The position numbers and the translations under genes were made by a program. From CAYULW01 sp964445815 (GTDB taxonomy: Bacteria > Bacteroidota > Bacteroidia > Flavobacteriales_E > Vicingaceae): DNA of 64,000 nt. The DNA lies in NCBI GenBank assembly GCA_964445815.1, contig CAYULW010000004.1:124001-188000 (forward strand). Direction: 5' to 3'. Shown one piece after another: positions 31,340-39,049 of this stretch; the stretch's first letter is position 1, and the number at the start of each line of letters is the position of its first letter. Below the pieces are notes generated by a model, which had not been told where the DNA came from, ran no database searches, and was given only the letters and a program-made list of their open reading frames with translations.

Positions 31340-33421
31340 ATGAAAAAGTCAGTTTACTCTATTGGTATTCTATGTATGTTATTCATACTTGCCTGCCATC
31401 AGCCGGAACCGCAACAAAAAGAAAAAGAAAAATCAAAAACGGAGCATCATCAGGATGGAGAATTTGCATATACGGCAGATCGGTTTGCAGATTTAAAAGT
31501 GATTCGCTACCAAGTTCCGGGTTTTGAGGATTTAGATTTAAAGCAAAAAGAGCTTCTATATTATTTGTATCAGGCTGCACTGAGTGGTAGAGACATCATG
31601 TATGATCAAAATTTCAGGTACAATCTTCAGATTAGAAAGGTACTAGAGGAAATTGTTAAAGCGCAGAGCGAGTCTAATCAATCTGATGAATATGAGAAAT
31701 TGTTGGTGTACGCTAAGCGGGTATGGTTCTCCAATGGGATTCATCATCACTACTCAAACATGAAGTTTGAGCCTGAATTTTCCAGAGCATATTTTGAGGA
31801 GCAGTTAAACAGCTTGCCTGTTGAGGTTTTACCGCTTAAAGAAGGACAAGAAAAAGGCGAGTTTATTACAGAGATATCAGATGTTATATTTAAACCTGAA
31901 ATCGCTCCTAAAAAGGTTAACCTTGATCCTGAAACAGATATGGTACAGTCGTCAGCAATTAATTTTTATGCACCTGATGTTACTCAAAAAGAGGCAGAGG
32001 CGTATTATTCGAAACTCTCAAAAGTCGAAGGTAATCAACCCGAATATGGTTTGAATACCAAACTTGTGAAAGAAAATGGTCAGGTAACTGAAAAAACCTG
32101 GAAAGTAGGAGGAATGTATTCACAAGCTATAGAACAAATTGTGTATTGGCTGGAAAAAGCAGTTACAGTTGCTGAAACACCTGAACAAAAGCTGGCTTTG
32201 GAGCGACTGGTGAAGTATTATCAAACGGGAGATGTCTTAGATTGGGATCAATATAATATTGCTTGGGTGAATGACACGAATTCCAGAGTGGATGTAGTGA
32301 ATGGTTTTATTGAAGTCTATAATGATCCTTTAGGATATAAGGGATCCTTTGAATCAGTTGTGTCTTTTAAAGATCTTGAAGCAACAAAACGTATTGAGGC
32401 GGTGAGTAAAGAGGCTCAATGGTTTGAAGATAATTCGTCCATTATGGAGGAGCATAAGAAGAAGAATGTCAAAGGCATCACAGGAAAAGTGATTACTGTA
32501 GTTGTTGAGTCGGGTGATGCATCCCCATCTACTCCAATAGGTATAAACCTTCCGAATAATAACTGGATTAGGGCTGAGCATGGATCTAAGAGTGTAAGTT
32601 TGGGTAATGTAGTGCATGCTTACGAGAAGTCGGCAAAAGAAGGAAAGAGTTCTTTATCAGAATTTGCTTATTCCGAAGAAGAGGTGGAGCGATCAAAAAA
32701 GTATGGATCAGTAGCGGATTTACTACATACCGATTTACATGAAGTGATAGGGCATGCCTCCGGTGTGATAAATGAAGGAGTAGGGACACCTAAAGAAACG
32801 TTAAAAAATTATGCTTCGACCTTGGAAGAGGGGAGAGCTGACCTAGTTGCTTTGTACTTTCTTTACGATCAAAAGTTGGTTGATATGGGTTTAATAGAAT
32901 CTCTAGAAGCTGGAAAGACAGCTTATGATGATTACATTAAGAATGGCATGATGTTGCAGTTGAAGCGCCTTAAAGTAGGTGAAGAAATTGAAGAAGCTCA
33001 TATGAGAAATCGTCAACTCATTGCAAAATGGGCTTATGAAAAGGGCATGGATCAGAATGTGATAGAGAAAAAACTTAAAGAAGGAAAAACCTATTTTGTG
33101 ATTAATGACTACGATAAGCTAAGAGACTTGTTTGGTCAGTTATTGCGTGAACTGCAACGCATTAAATCAGAGGGAGATTATGAAGCCGGCCGTGAGCTTG
33201 TTGAAACTTATGCGGTTAAGGTTGATCCGGAATTGCATCAAGAAGTTCTGGATCGCTATAAAGAATTGGATATTGCACCATATGGTGGATTTATTAATCC
33301 GCTTTTGGTTCCTGTTGAAGAAAATGGAGAAATAATTGATGTAAAGGTTGAATATCCGGATAACTTTCAAGAACAAATGCTTTATTACGGAGAACATTAC
33401 AGTTTCTTACCGATACAATAG
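31340..33421 (+). CDS. Dipeptidyl-peptidase III (family M49), lipoprotein
   Basis: A zinc exopeptidase removing dipeptides from short peptides. The 693 residues begin with a lipoprotein signal (MKKSVYSIGILCMLFILAC, acylated C19), so the enzyme is anchored outside the inner membrane, unlike the cytosolic eukaryotic enzyme. The M49 zinc motif HExxGH is HEVIGH (467-472) and the second motif is EEGRAD (496-501), close to the eukaryotic EECRAE. Other family blocks are NFYAPDVTQKEAEAYYSKL and GINLPNNNWIRAEHGSKSVSLGNV. The length matches bacterial DPP III. A terminator follows directly. Confidence 0.93.
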   Translation: MKKSVYSIGILCMLFILACHQPEPQQKEKEKSKTEHHQDGEFAYTADRFADLKVIRYQVPGFEDLDLKQKELLYYLYQAALSGRDIMYDQNFRYNLQIRKVLEEIVKAQSESNQSDEYEKLLVYAKRVWFSNGIHHHYSNMKFEPEFSRAYFEEQLNSLPVEVLPLKEGQEKGEFITEISDVIFKPEIAPKKVNLDPETDMVQSSAINFYAPDVTQKEAEAYYSKLSKVEGNQPEYGLNTKLVKENGQVTEKTWKVGGMYSQAIEQIVYWLEKAVTVAETPEQKLALERLVKYYQTGDVLDWDQYNIAWVNDTNSRVDVVNGFIEVYNDPLGYKGSFESVVSFKDLEATKRIEAVSKEAQWFEDNSSIMEEHKKKNVKGITGKVITVVVESGDASPSTPIGINLPNNNWIRAEHGSKSVSLGNVVHAYEKSAKEGKSSLSEFAYSEEEVERSKKYGSVADLLHTDLHEVIGHASGVINEGVGTPKETLKNYASTLEEGRADLVALYFLYDQKLVDMGLIESLEAGKTAYDDYIKNGMMLQLKRLKVGEEIEEAHMRNRQLIAKWAYEKGMDQNVIEKKLKEGKTYFVINDYDKLRDLFGQLLRELQRIKSEGDYEAGRELVETYAVKVDPELHQEVLDRYKELDIAPYGGFINPLLVPVEENGEIIDVKVEYPDNFQEQMLYYGEHYSFLPIQ

Positions 33422-33439
33422 CATTAAATGCATGTTAGG

Positions 33440-33468
33440 AAGGTCTTCTATTTAAGAAGGCCTTTTTT
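33440..33468 (+). terminator. Rho-independent terminator after the DPP III gene
   Basis: AAGGTCTTCT (33440-33449) pairs with AGAAGGCCTT (33455-33464) around ATTTA, with one G-U pair, and is followed by a six-T run (33463-33468). It ends the 31070/31340 transcript. It ends two bases inside the 3' end of the opposing GT9 gene. Confidence 0.85.
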
Positions 33469-34453
33469 ATTTGTACTCGGGATGGTCAAATTGATTGATC
33501 TCGATACTATGGCCGCAATCAAAATGTCCTAAAGGGCATTCTTTTTTCCCATGCAGACCACAGGGTCTACAGTTTAATTGCCTGTTAGATTCAACAACTT
33601 TAGCCTTAAGGGCCAAGGGGCCAAAGCCGAAATAAGGAACCGTAGAACAAAAGACTGCATTTGTTGGTGCATTCATCGCCGATGCAAGATGCATGGGAGC
33701 CGAATCGTTGACATAATTCATCCTGGCTTTTTGCATTAATGCAGCCGATGATAATAAACTGACTTTTCCGGCTAGATTAATCACATTGTTACGTTCACTC
33801 AGACTTCTGATTTCTTCACATTCTTCTTTATCGTCCGGCCCGCCAAGAAGATAGATGACTAAGCGGTCATCTAAGGATAAAATAAGTTCAATCCATTTCG
33901 TAGTTGGTAAGGCCTTGGTTTTCCATACAGAACTCGGAGCTATACATACAAATGGAATTCCTATGTATTTTTCTATATTGGCCTGATCAATATTTCTTGG
34001 ATATAGTTTAGGCCTTACATATTTTTTATCTGTGAAGTCATTAATCAGACTCAAATTCCGACTTGTTTCATGAGAGCCTCTTATTTGATGTGGTCGTTTC
34101 TGGTCAAATAAAAAGGATAGTGGGTTTTTTACAAAACCAATTTTGGTTTTTCCCCTTGAGAAAGCTGTAATTAATCCGGACGCAAAGAAACGCTGTAGAT
34201 TAATCACCTTATCATACTTTTCTTTCCTTATTTCTTTAATAATCAGAAATAGGTTTTTGTATTTGCTTTTATTCTTATCCCAAACAATGAGTGTATTGAT
34301 TTTTGGGTGACCTTTTAGCAAATTCTCATTCCCTTTACGCAACAAAAAATCAATTTGAGCATCAGGGAAATGCATTGCCAGTTTTTCAATAATTGGTGTT
34401 GCCAAAATGACATCTCCAATAAAAGCAGTTTGTATGATCAAAAATTTTTGCAT
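33467..34453 (-). CDS. Glycosyltransferase family 9 (heptosyltransferase-like)
   Basis: A 328-residue GT-B enzyme for LPS inner-core or related glycans. The N-terminal IIQTAFIGDVILATPIIEKLAMHFPDAQIDFL matches the acceptor domain of RfaF/WaaC-type enzymes. The donor domain has KYIGIPFVCIAPSSVWKTKALPTTKWIELI, INLAGKVSLLSSAALMQKARMNYVNDSAPMHLASAMNAPTNAVF and a Cys-rich tail (CRPCGLHGKKECPLGHFDC) common in Bacteroidota GT9 proteins. Its start shares one base with the dapD stop (TAATG). It is last in the lptF/G-GT4-dapD-GT9 operon. Confidence 0.9.
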   Translation of the reverse strand: MQKFLIIQTAFIGDVILATPIIEKLAMHFPDAQIDFLLRKGNENLLKGHPKINTLIVWDKNKSKYKNLFLIIKEIRKEKYDKVINLQRFFASGLITAFSRGKTKIGFVKNPLSFLFDQKRPHQIRGSHETSRNLSLINDFTDKKYVRPKLYPRNIDQANIEKYIGIPFVCIAPSSVWKTKALPTTKWIELILSLDDRLVIYLLGGPDDKEECEEIRSLSERNNVINLAGKVSLLSSAALMQKARMNYVNDSAPMHLASAMNAPTNAVFCSTVPYFGFGPLALKAKVVESNRQLNCRPCGLHGKKECPLGHFDCGHSIEINQFDHPEYK

Positions 34454-35268
34454 TAAACAGCCACTTCAAAATCCCGAAGTACTTGATTTAATGAAGTTTT
34501 AAGATCAGTACTTGCTTTACGTTGCCCTATTATTAAAGCACAGGGAACATTGTATGTGCCGGCTTTAAATTCTTTCGGATACGAGCCTGGAATAACAACT
34601 GACCTTTCAGGAACAATGCCTCTGTACTCCACAGGACTATCTCCTGTTACATCAATGACTTTTGTACTTTTAGTGAGAACAACATTAGCTCCTAGTACAG
34701 CTTCTTTTCCTACCCGAACACCTTCTACGACAATGCATCTTGATCCAATAAAGCAATTGTCTTCTATAATGACAGGTGAAGCTTGCAATGGTTCTAAAAC
34801 GCCACCAATACCAACACCACCACTTAAGTGAACATTTTTTCCAATTTGTGCACATGAGCCAACTGTAGCCCAAGTGTCAACCATGGTTCCTTCGTCTACA
34901 TAAGCTCCAATATTAACGTATGAAGGCATCATAATCACTCCTTTTGCGACAAAAGAACCATAACGCGCAATGGCATGTGGCACCACTCTAATGCCTTTCT
35001 GAGCATAATTCGATTTTAGAGCCATCTTGTCGTGAAATTCAAAAGGCCCTATCTCTATTGTTTCCATTTTTCGTATAGGGAAATAGAGAACGACGGCTTT
35101 TTTTACCCACTCATTGACTTGCCAATCCTGGCCATTAGGTTCGGCGCACCTTAATTCTCCGGAATCAATTAGAGCTATTGTTTCTTCAACGGCGTCTTGA
35201 TATTCCTTTTTTTCCAAAAGTGAGCGGTCAGTCCATAATAACTCTACTTTTTCTTTTAATTCTTTCAT
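34453..35268 (-). CDS. dapD: 2,3,4,5-tetrahydropyridine-2,6-dicarboxylate N-succinyltransferase
   Basis: Acyl transfer step of the succinylase branch of lysine/meso-diaminopimelate synthesis, which also feeds peptidoglycan. The 271 residues have an N-terminal helical part (LWTDRSLLEKKEYQDAVEETIALIDSGELRCAEP), then a left-handed beta-helix of hexapeptide repeats (YVNIGAYVDEGTMVDTWATVGSCAQIGKNVHLSGGVGIGGVLEPLQA) and the C-terminal end NVPCALIIGQRKASTDLKTSLN. Length and motifs are standard. It is embedded in an envelope-glycan operon: the start overlaps the upstream glycosyltransferase stop as ATGA and the stop overlaps GT9. Confidence 0.95.
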   Translation of the reverse strand: MKELKEKVELLWTDRSLLEKKEYQDAVEETIALIDSGELRCAEPNGQDWQVNEWVKKAVVLYFPIRKMETIEIGPFEFHDKMALKSNYAQKGIRVVPHAIARYGSFVAKGVIMMPSYVNIGAYVDEGTMVDTWATVGSCAQIGKNVHLSGGVGIGGVLEPLQASPVIIEDNCFIGSRCIVVEGVRVGKEAVLGANVVLTKSTKVIDVTGDSPVEYRGIVPERSVVIPGSYPKEFKAGTYNVPCALIIGQRKASTDLKTSLNQVLRDFEVAV

Positions 35269-36431
35269 CTTATTATTTTTTCTATTTCTTCGGCACTAGA
35301 CTCCCATGAATAATTGTCAAGAACAAAGGTTTTTCCGGCCTTAGCTATTTTAGCTGCTTTTTCATCGTCATTTAACAAATCTATTATAAGTTGAGCCAAT
35401 TCATCTTTGTTTTGCCCAATTAATATGTTTTTTCCATGTTGGGCTCTCAAGGCATTATTAGCAAGAGGTGTAGTAATACATGGAATCTCCATTGACATGG
35501 CTTCTAAAAGTTTATTCTGTAGACCTGTTCCGATTTGCATGGGTGCAATAAATAGTTTTGCTTTAGAATAATAGATTCTGATGTCCTCAACCCAACCTGT
35601 TACTTCTACCTTATCTGATTTAAGGCTAATCACCTGCTTTGAAGGTTTAGCACCTGCAATCACCAGTTTAACCTTCGGTAATTCATTCCAAACCAGAGGT
35701 AGAATCTCTTCAACAAGGTAACATACTCCATCAACATTTGGTGGATAAGACATATTGCCCGTAAAGACTAAATCGTATTCCTTTGTTGAGTTTGCGGGTT
35801 TAAAAAAGTCATGGTCAACGCCATTTCTGATAATGTTAATGTCATTGTTCCTTGCATGAATAATGAATTCTCGATCTTGCTCCGAGATAATGACTTTATG
35901 CTCAAAGTGATCAAATATAAAGTGCTCGTACCTTTTTAGTCGTTTTGCTTCAATTCTTACAAAGGGTTTTAAATAAAAAGCCGCCTTATCAATTCTTCTT
36001 TCCATTCCCTGGCTCAAAGCATCCATATAGTCTAGTGTCTTAGGGCACATATCGAAATCTTTGACATACTCTGCAGTTCGGATCAATTGACAGATTAAAT
36101 GATCAATCTTATTGCTGGAAAAGAATTGGTTGATTGCTCTTTTTTTGTTACGATGGAAAAAGTAGGCGACCTGAAAAGGAAGGTTTCTGAAAAGTAGGCT
36201 CGTGAATAGATTCCAAAGTATGGATAGTTTGGATAGGCGAATTACTTTAATTTCTTTGCAATAGGGACTTAGCTCCTCCAAAACTTTGGATGTCATTTTT
36301 TGATCTGCATTTAATGCACATAAATAAATATCATGTCTTTTAGAGAGGTGTTTAATCTGGTGAAATGCCCGCAGTTTATCTCCTTTTTCCAAGGGATACG
36401 GAAACCGGGAAAGTAGAAAGCCTATCCTCAT
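35265..36431 (-). CDS. Glycosyltransferase family 4 (TIGR03087-like sugar transferase)
   Basis: The 388 residues form a GT-B enzyme. The start MRIGFLLSRFPYPLEKGDKLRAFHQIKHLSKRHDIYLCAL is the pattern of the 'sugar transferase, PEP-CTERM/EpsH1-associated' group, where the acceptor domain binds a lipid-linked sugar. The donor domain has LVFTGNMSYPPNVDGVCYL, KLVIAGAKPSKQV and FIAPMQIGTGLQNKLLEAMSMEIPCITTPLANNAL. The TIGR03087 resemblance does not imply a PEP-CTERM system, and none is seen here. It is coupled to the upstream LptF/G permease and downstream dapD by ATGA overlaps. Confidence 0.85.
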   Translation of the reverse strand: MRIGFLLSRFPYPLEKGDKLRAFHQIKHLSKRHDIYLCALNADQKMTSKVLEELSPYCKEIKVIRLSKLSILWNLFTSLLFRNLPFQVAYFFHRNKKRAINQFFSSNKIDHLICQLIRTAEYVKDFDMCPKTLDYMDALSQGMERRIDKAAFYLKPFVRIEAKRLKRYEHFIFDHFEHKVIISEQDREFIIHARNNDINIIRNGVDHDFFKPANSTKEYDLVFTGNMSYPPNVDGVCYLVEEILPLVWNELPKVKLVIAGAKPSKQVISLKSDKVEVTGWVEDIRIYYSKAKLFIAPMQIGTGLQNKLLEAMSMEIPCITTPLANNALRAQHGKNILIGQNKDELAQLIIDLLNDDEKAAKIAKAGKTFVLDNYSWESSAEEIEKIIR

Positions 36432-37870
36432 TTTGATGTTTTCGTTTTTTTCGAGAATAGCCGCTTGAAGGGTTCAGTATAGGACTCGATGTTAAACAAA
36501 GCAGAATCTGTCGTTGCTTTGTAAGTAAAAAATAGCCCAATTGGTAAGAGAACCATGCTCGCCATCCACATGCCTTTTGGTACTGCAATGGCTCCTTCCA
36601 ATGCCATTTTTTCTCCCGTGATGCTTAAAACATGGAACAAGAGAAAGAATACTACAGAAATAACTATTGGCATACCTAAACCCCCCTTACGGATAATTGC
36701 ACCCAAAGGAGCGCCAATAAGAAATAGAATAAAACAAGCGAAACTCAATGTTAGCTTTTTGTGCCATTGAATTTCATGATTTCTGATGTATTTTGCTCTA
36801 TCTGCCTGATCCTTAACCAATGTTTCCAATCTTGATTTTGAGTTTCGGCTCAGGTTTATTGCTGTAATATAGATCTGTTGAAGTTGAGCTTTATCGAGGT
36901 TGGTTATGAACCCATTCATTGATTTTGGACCGTTAATTAATTTAGATGAGTCTGATACAGTTTGTTTTGCATAAAAAAAGTAGCTTTTTTTAAGGCCTTC
37001 CTGATAGGATTTCTTGGTTGTTTCTTTAATGCTGTTTAAAGTGTCAATTGCGCTACTCAGTTGCTTTAGATTAAGCATTTTGTGGTTGTTCTTAAAAAGA
37101 TCTTCATCCGTTCGATTTAGATCAAATTCTGCTAGGTTTATTCGGATTAGATTCTTGTCGAATGTTGTTTTCCTAAGGGGAAACTTTTTTTCTCCATTTT
37201 TGGATTCAAACTCTTCTTCATAATTGGTGCCATCAAATAGTCTAAACTCAATGTATCTTTTGTCCGGTGTGGTGGTCATGATCCCCTTTTCAGCTGCAAT
37301 AACTGATCTATTCCCTTTATCATTAGAATGATCATAAATTAAAACATCTTCCAAGTGTTCTATCTTATCAATGGTTTTTTTATCTCTTACTTTTATGCTA
37401 AAATCATCCAATTCACTTGAAAAGATTCCTGGTTTGATGTCCATGGTTGGTTTCTGATGCTTCAGATCATAGAGCAAAGATTTGCTTTTTAGATTGGCAA
37501 CCGGAAGCCAGTAGTTTGAAAAAAGGAAGGCAACAATACTAAGTAAAACAGCTACAATTGTTAAAGGTCTCAATATTCTTTTAAGAGATATACCTGCTGA
37601 CTTAAAAGCAACTAGCTCATAGTTTTCACCTAGATTTCCAAAAGTCATTAAAGAAGAGAGTAGAATAGATAGAGGTAGGGCCATTGGAACCAGAGAGGCA
37701 GAAACATAGATTAATAATTGCGCGATAACGGTCCATTCTAGTCCTTTCCCTACAATGTAATCAATGTATTTCCAAAGGAATTGCATGAGTAGTACAAACA
37801 AGGAAATAAAAAAAGTCGCTATAAACGGCGATGCAAATGACTTTAATATGAACTTAGAAGAGGTCTTCAA
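36428..37870 (-). CDS. LptF/LptG family LPS-export permease
   Basis: Inner-membrane permease of the LptB2FG transporter that lifts LPS to the periplasmic bridge. Six membrane helices surround a large periplasmic domain: three at the start (FIATFFISLFVLLMQFLWKYI; VSASLVPMALPLSILLSSLMTFG; IVAVLLSIVAFLFSNYWLPVA), then ~230 soluble residues, then three at the end with LIGAPLGAIIRKGGLGMPIVISVVFFLLFHVLSITGEKMALEG. The frame opens at a TTG at 37885, but a -7 box (TACCTTTG) covers it, so I prefer the TTG at 37870. Whether it is LptF or LptG cannot be decided alone. It leads the operon. Confidence 0.88.
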   Translation of the reverse strand: MKTSSKFILKSFASPFIATFFISLFVLLMQFLWKYIDYIVGKGLEWTVIAQLLIYVSASLVPMALPLSILLSSLMTFGNLGENYELVAFKSAGISLKRILRPLTIVAVLLSIVAFLFSNYWLPVANLKSKSLLYDLKHQKPTMDIKPGIFSSELDDFSIKVRDKKTIDKIEHLEDVLIYDHSNDKGNRSVIAAEKGIMTTTPDKRYIEFRLFDGTNYEEEFESKNGEKKFPLRKTTFDKNLIRINLAEFDLNRTDEDLFKNNHKMLNLKQLSSAIDTLNSIKETTKKSYQEGLKKSYFFYAKQTVSDSSKLINGPKSMNGFITNLDKAQLQQIYITAINLSRNSKSRLETLVKDQADRAKYIRNHEIQWHKKLTLSFACFILFLIGAPLGAIIRKGGLGMPIVISVVFFLLFHVLSITGEKMALEGAIAVPKGMWMASMVLLPIGLFFTYKATTDSALFNIESYTEPFKRLFSKKTKTSK

Positions 37871-37882
37871 TGCATTTTTTTG

Positions 37883-37890
37883 CAAAGGTA
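37883..37890 (-). promoter_or_regulatory. -7 box for the LptF/G-dapD operon
   Basis: On the minus strand TACCTTTG fits TAnnTTTG and overlaps the first possible TTG codon of the permease frame. Transcription would begin near 37877, seven bases before the proposed TTG start at 37870. No -33 TTG is evident. Confidence 0.4.
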
Positions 37891-37912
37891 TCTATATTAG
37901 ACCGAAAGAAAG

Positions 37913-38296
37913 CTATGAACCAATGGCGTGAAGAAGCGTATGAACTTGACTATCCCAAAGCATTTGAGCTTCTTCGATTTCATCTTCTTCAGCAAAATCA
38001 GTAATGATCAATGAAACGTCGTTTGTCAATTCATCCGTTTCTATTCTGAATTCAAAATAAGCTTTATCGTCTTCTTCTTCTTCCCATCTAAAACGAATAA
38101 ACTTATCTGCTTTTTTACTAATTAAGTCCGCCACTTCTTCAGAACCATCCCAAATGAAAATAAACTTTTTGCCTCTAGAATTAACATTGTCTGCAAACCA
38201 TTCTGCAAGACCCGAAGGCGTAGATAGAAATTTGTAAAGCATTTTAGACGATGCTTTAACCACAAATTCCATGCTGTATTCTATTTTCTCAGACAT
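37913..38296 (-). CDS. START-like domain protein (AHSA1/SRPBCC fold)
   Basis: A 127-residue single-domain protein with the helix-grip layout of SRPBCC/START-like families: MEFVVKASSKMLYKFLSTPSGLAEWFADNVNSRGKKFIFIWDGSEEVADLI, then paired strands and a C-terminal helix (EEAQMLWDSQVHTLLHAIG). The 'STPSGLAEWFADNV' start is the hallmark of the Bacteroidota START-like group. The fold has a cavity for hydrophobic ligands, but ligand and role are unknown. It has its own start 60 bases from trkA and is on the same strand. Confidence 0.87.
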   Translation of the reverse strand: MSEKIEYSMEFVVKASSKMLYKFLSTPSGLAEWFADNVNSRGKKFIFIWDGSEEVADLISKKADKFIRFRWEEEEDDKAYFEFRIETDELTNDVSLIITDFAEEDEIEEAQMLWDSQVHTLLHAIGS

Positions 38297-38356
38297 AATT
38301 AGACGTTAAGAATATCATGCAATATAGTAAATTAAAAGCAATGATTTTCATCTGTA

Positions 38357-39046
38357 TTATTCCTTCTCATTTAATAAGGCCTTAATGTCTTTATTGTCGC
38401 CATAAATGACCATAATATCTCCATCTTCTAGAAAGGTTTGAGGAGAAGCAACTCCTTGAACTTGATTCACATCTCTGTTTATGCCGATAATGTTTTTTTC
38501 TTCTTTTCTTTTTATCGTTGTGAGAACAACAAGATTATGTCTTCTTCTAAAACCGACCTCTGCAAGTGTTTGACCGGCATACTTTTCCGGTACAGTAACT
38601 TCAACAATGCTATATTGGTGGCTAAGTTCAAAAGACTCAACAACGCCCTTAAGACATAGCTTCTTAGACCATCTTTCAGCCGTTTCTTCTTCAGGATGGA
38701 CAATTTCATCAACACCCATAGCCTCTAGAACGGTTTCGTGAAGTGGGGTTATTGCTCTGCTAATTAAGCGTTTGACATTTAGGTTTTTAAGAACAGCAGT
38801 TGTCATAATATTAGCACCTTGATCTTCACCAATGGCAACAATAACCACATCTGCATCTTTTAACGGAAGTCCTGAAACGGTAAACTGATCTGTAGAGTCT
38901 AGGCATACCGTATGGGAAATGGATTCTTTAAGTGCATCAACCTTATTCATGTTGTTATCTACACCTATCACCTCATTGCCTTGAGCAGTGAGTTTTTCTC
39001 CTAAGGCTGCACCGAAATTTCCTAATCCAAATATTATATATTTCAT
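38357..39046 (-). CDS. TrkA/KtrA family potassium-channel regulatory subunit
   Basis: A 229-residue cytoplasmic protein forming the gating ring of a Trk/Ktr potassium transporter. The N-terminal RCK domain (1-135) has the nucleotide-binding GLGNFGAALGEKLTAQGNEVIGVDNN with the terminal acid of a NAD/ATP pocket, and ADVVIVAIGEDQGANIMTTAVLKNLNVKRLISRA. The C-terminal RCK_C domain (about 145-229) has YAGQTLAEVGFRRRHNLVVLTTIKR. Its start lies three bases after the stop of the transmembrane subunit, so the two are produced together. Confidence 0.93.
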   Translation of the reverse strand: MKYIIFGLGNFGAALGEKLTAQGNEVIGVDNNMNKVDALKESISHTVCLDSTDQFTVSGLPLKDADVVIVAIGEDQGANIMTTAVLKNLNVKRLISRAITPLHETVLEAMGVDEIVHPEEETAERWSKKLCLKGVVESFELSHQYSIVEVTVPEKYAGQTLAEVGFRRRHNLVVLTTIKRKEEKNIIGINRDVNQVQGVASPQTFLEDGDIMVIYGDNKDIKALLNEKE

Positions 39047-39049
39047 AAC

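Noticed and set aside
35265..36431. PEP-CTERM/exosortase system implied by the TIGR03087-like transferase
   Set aside because: No exosortase, PEP-CTERM protein or related gene occurs nearby; the resemblance is to the transferase family only.
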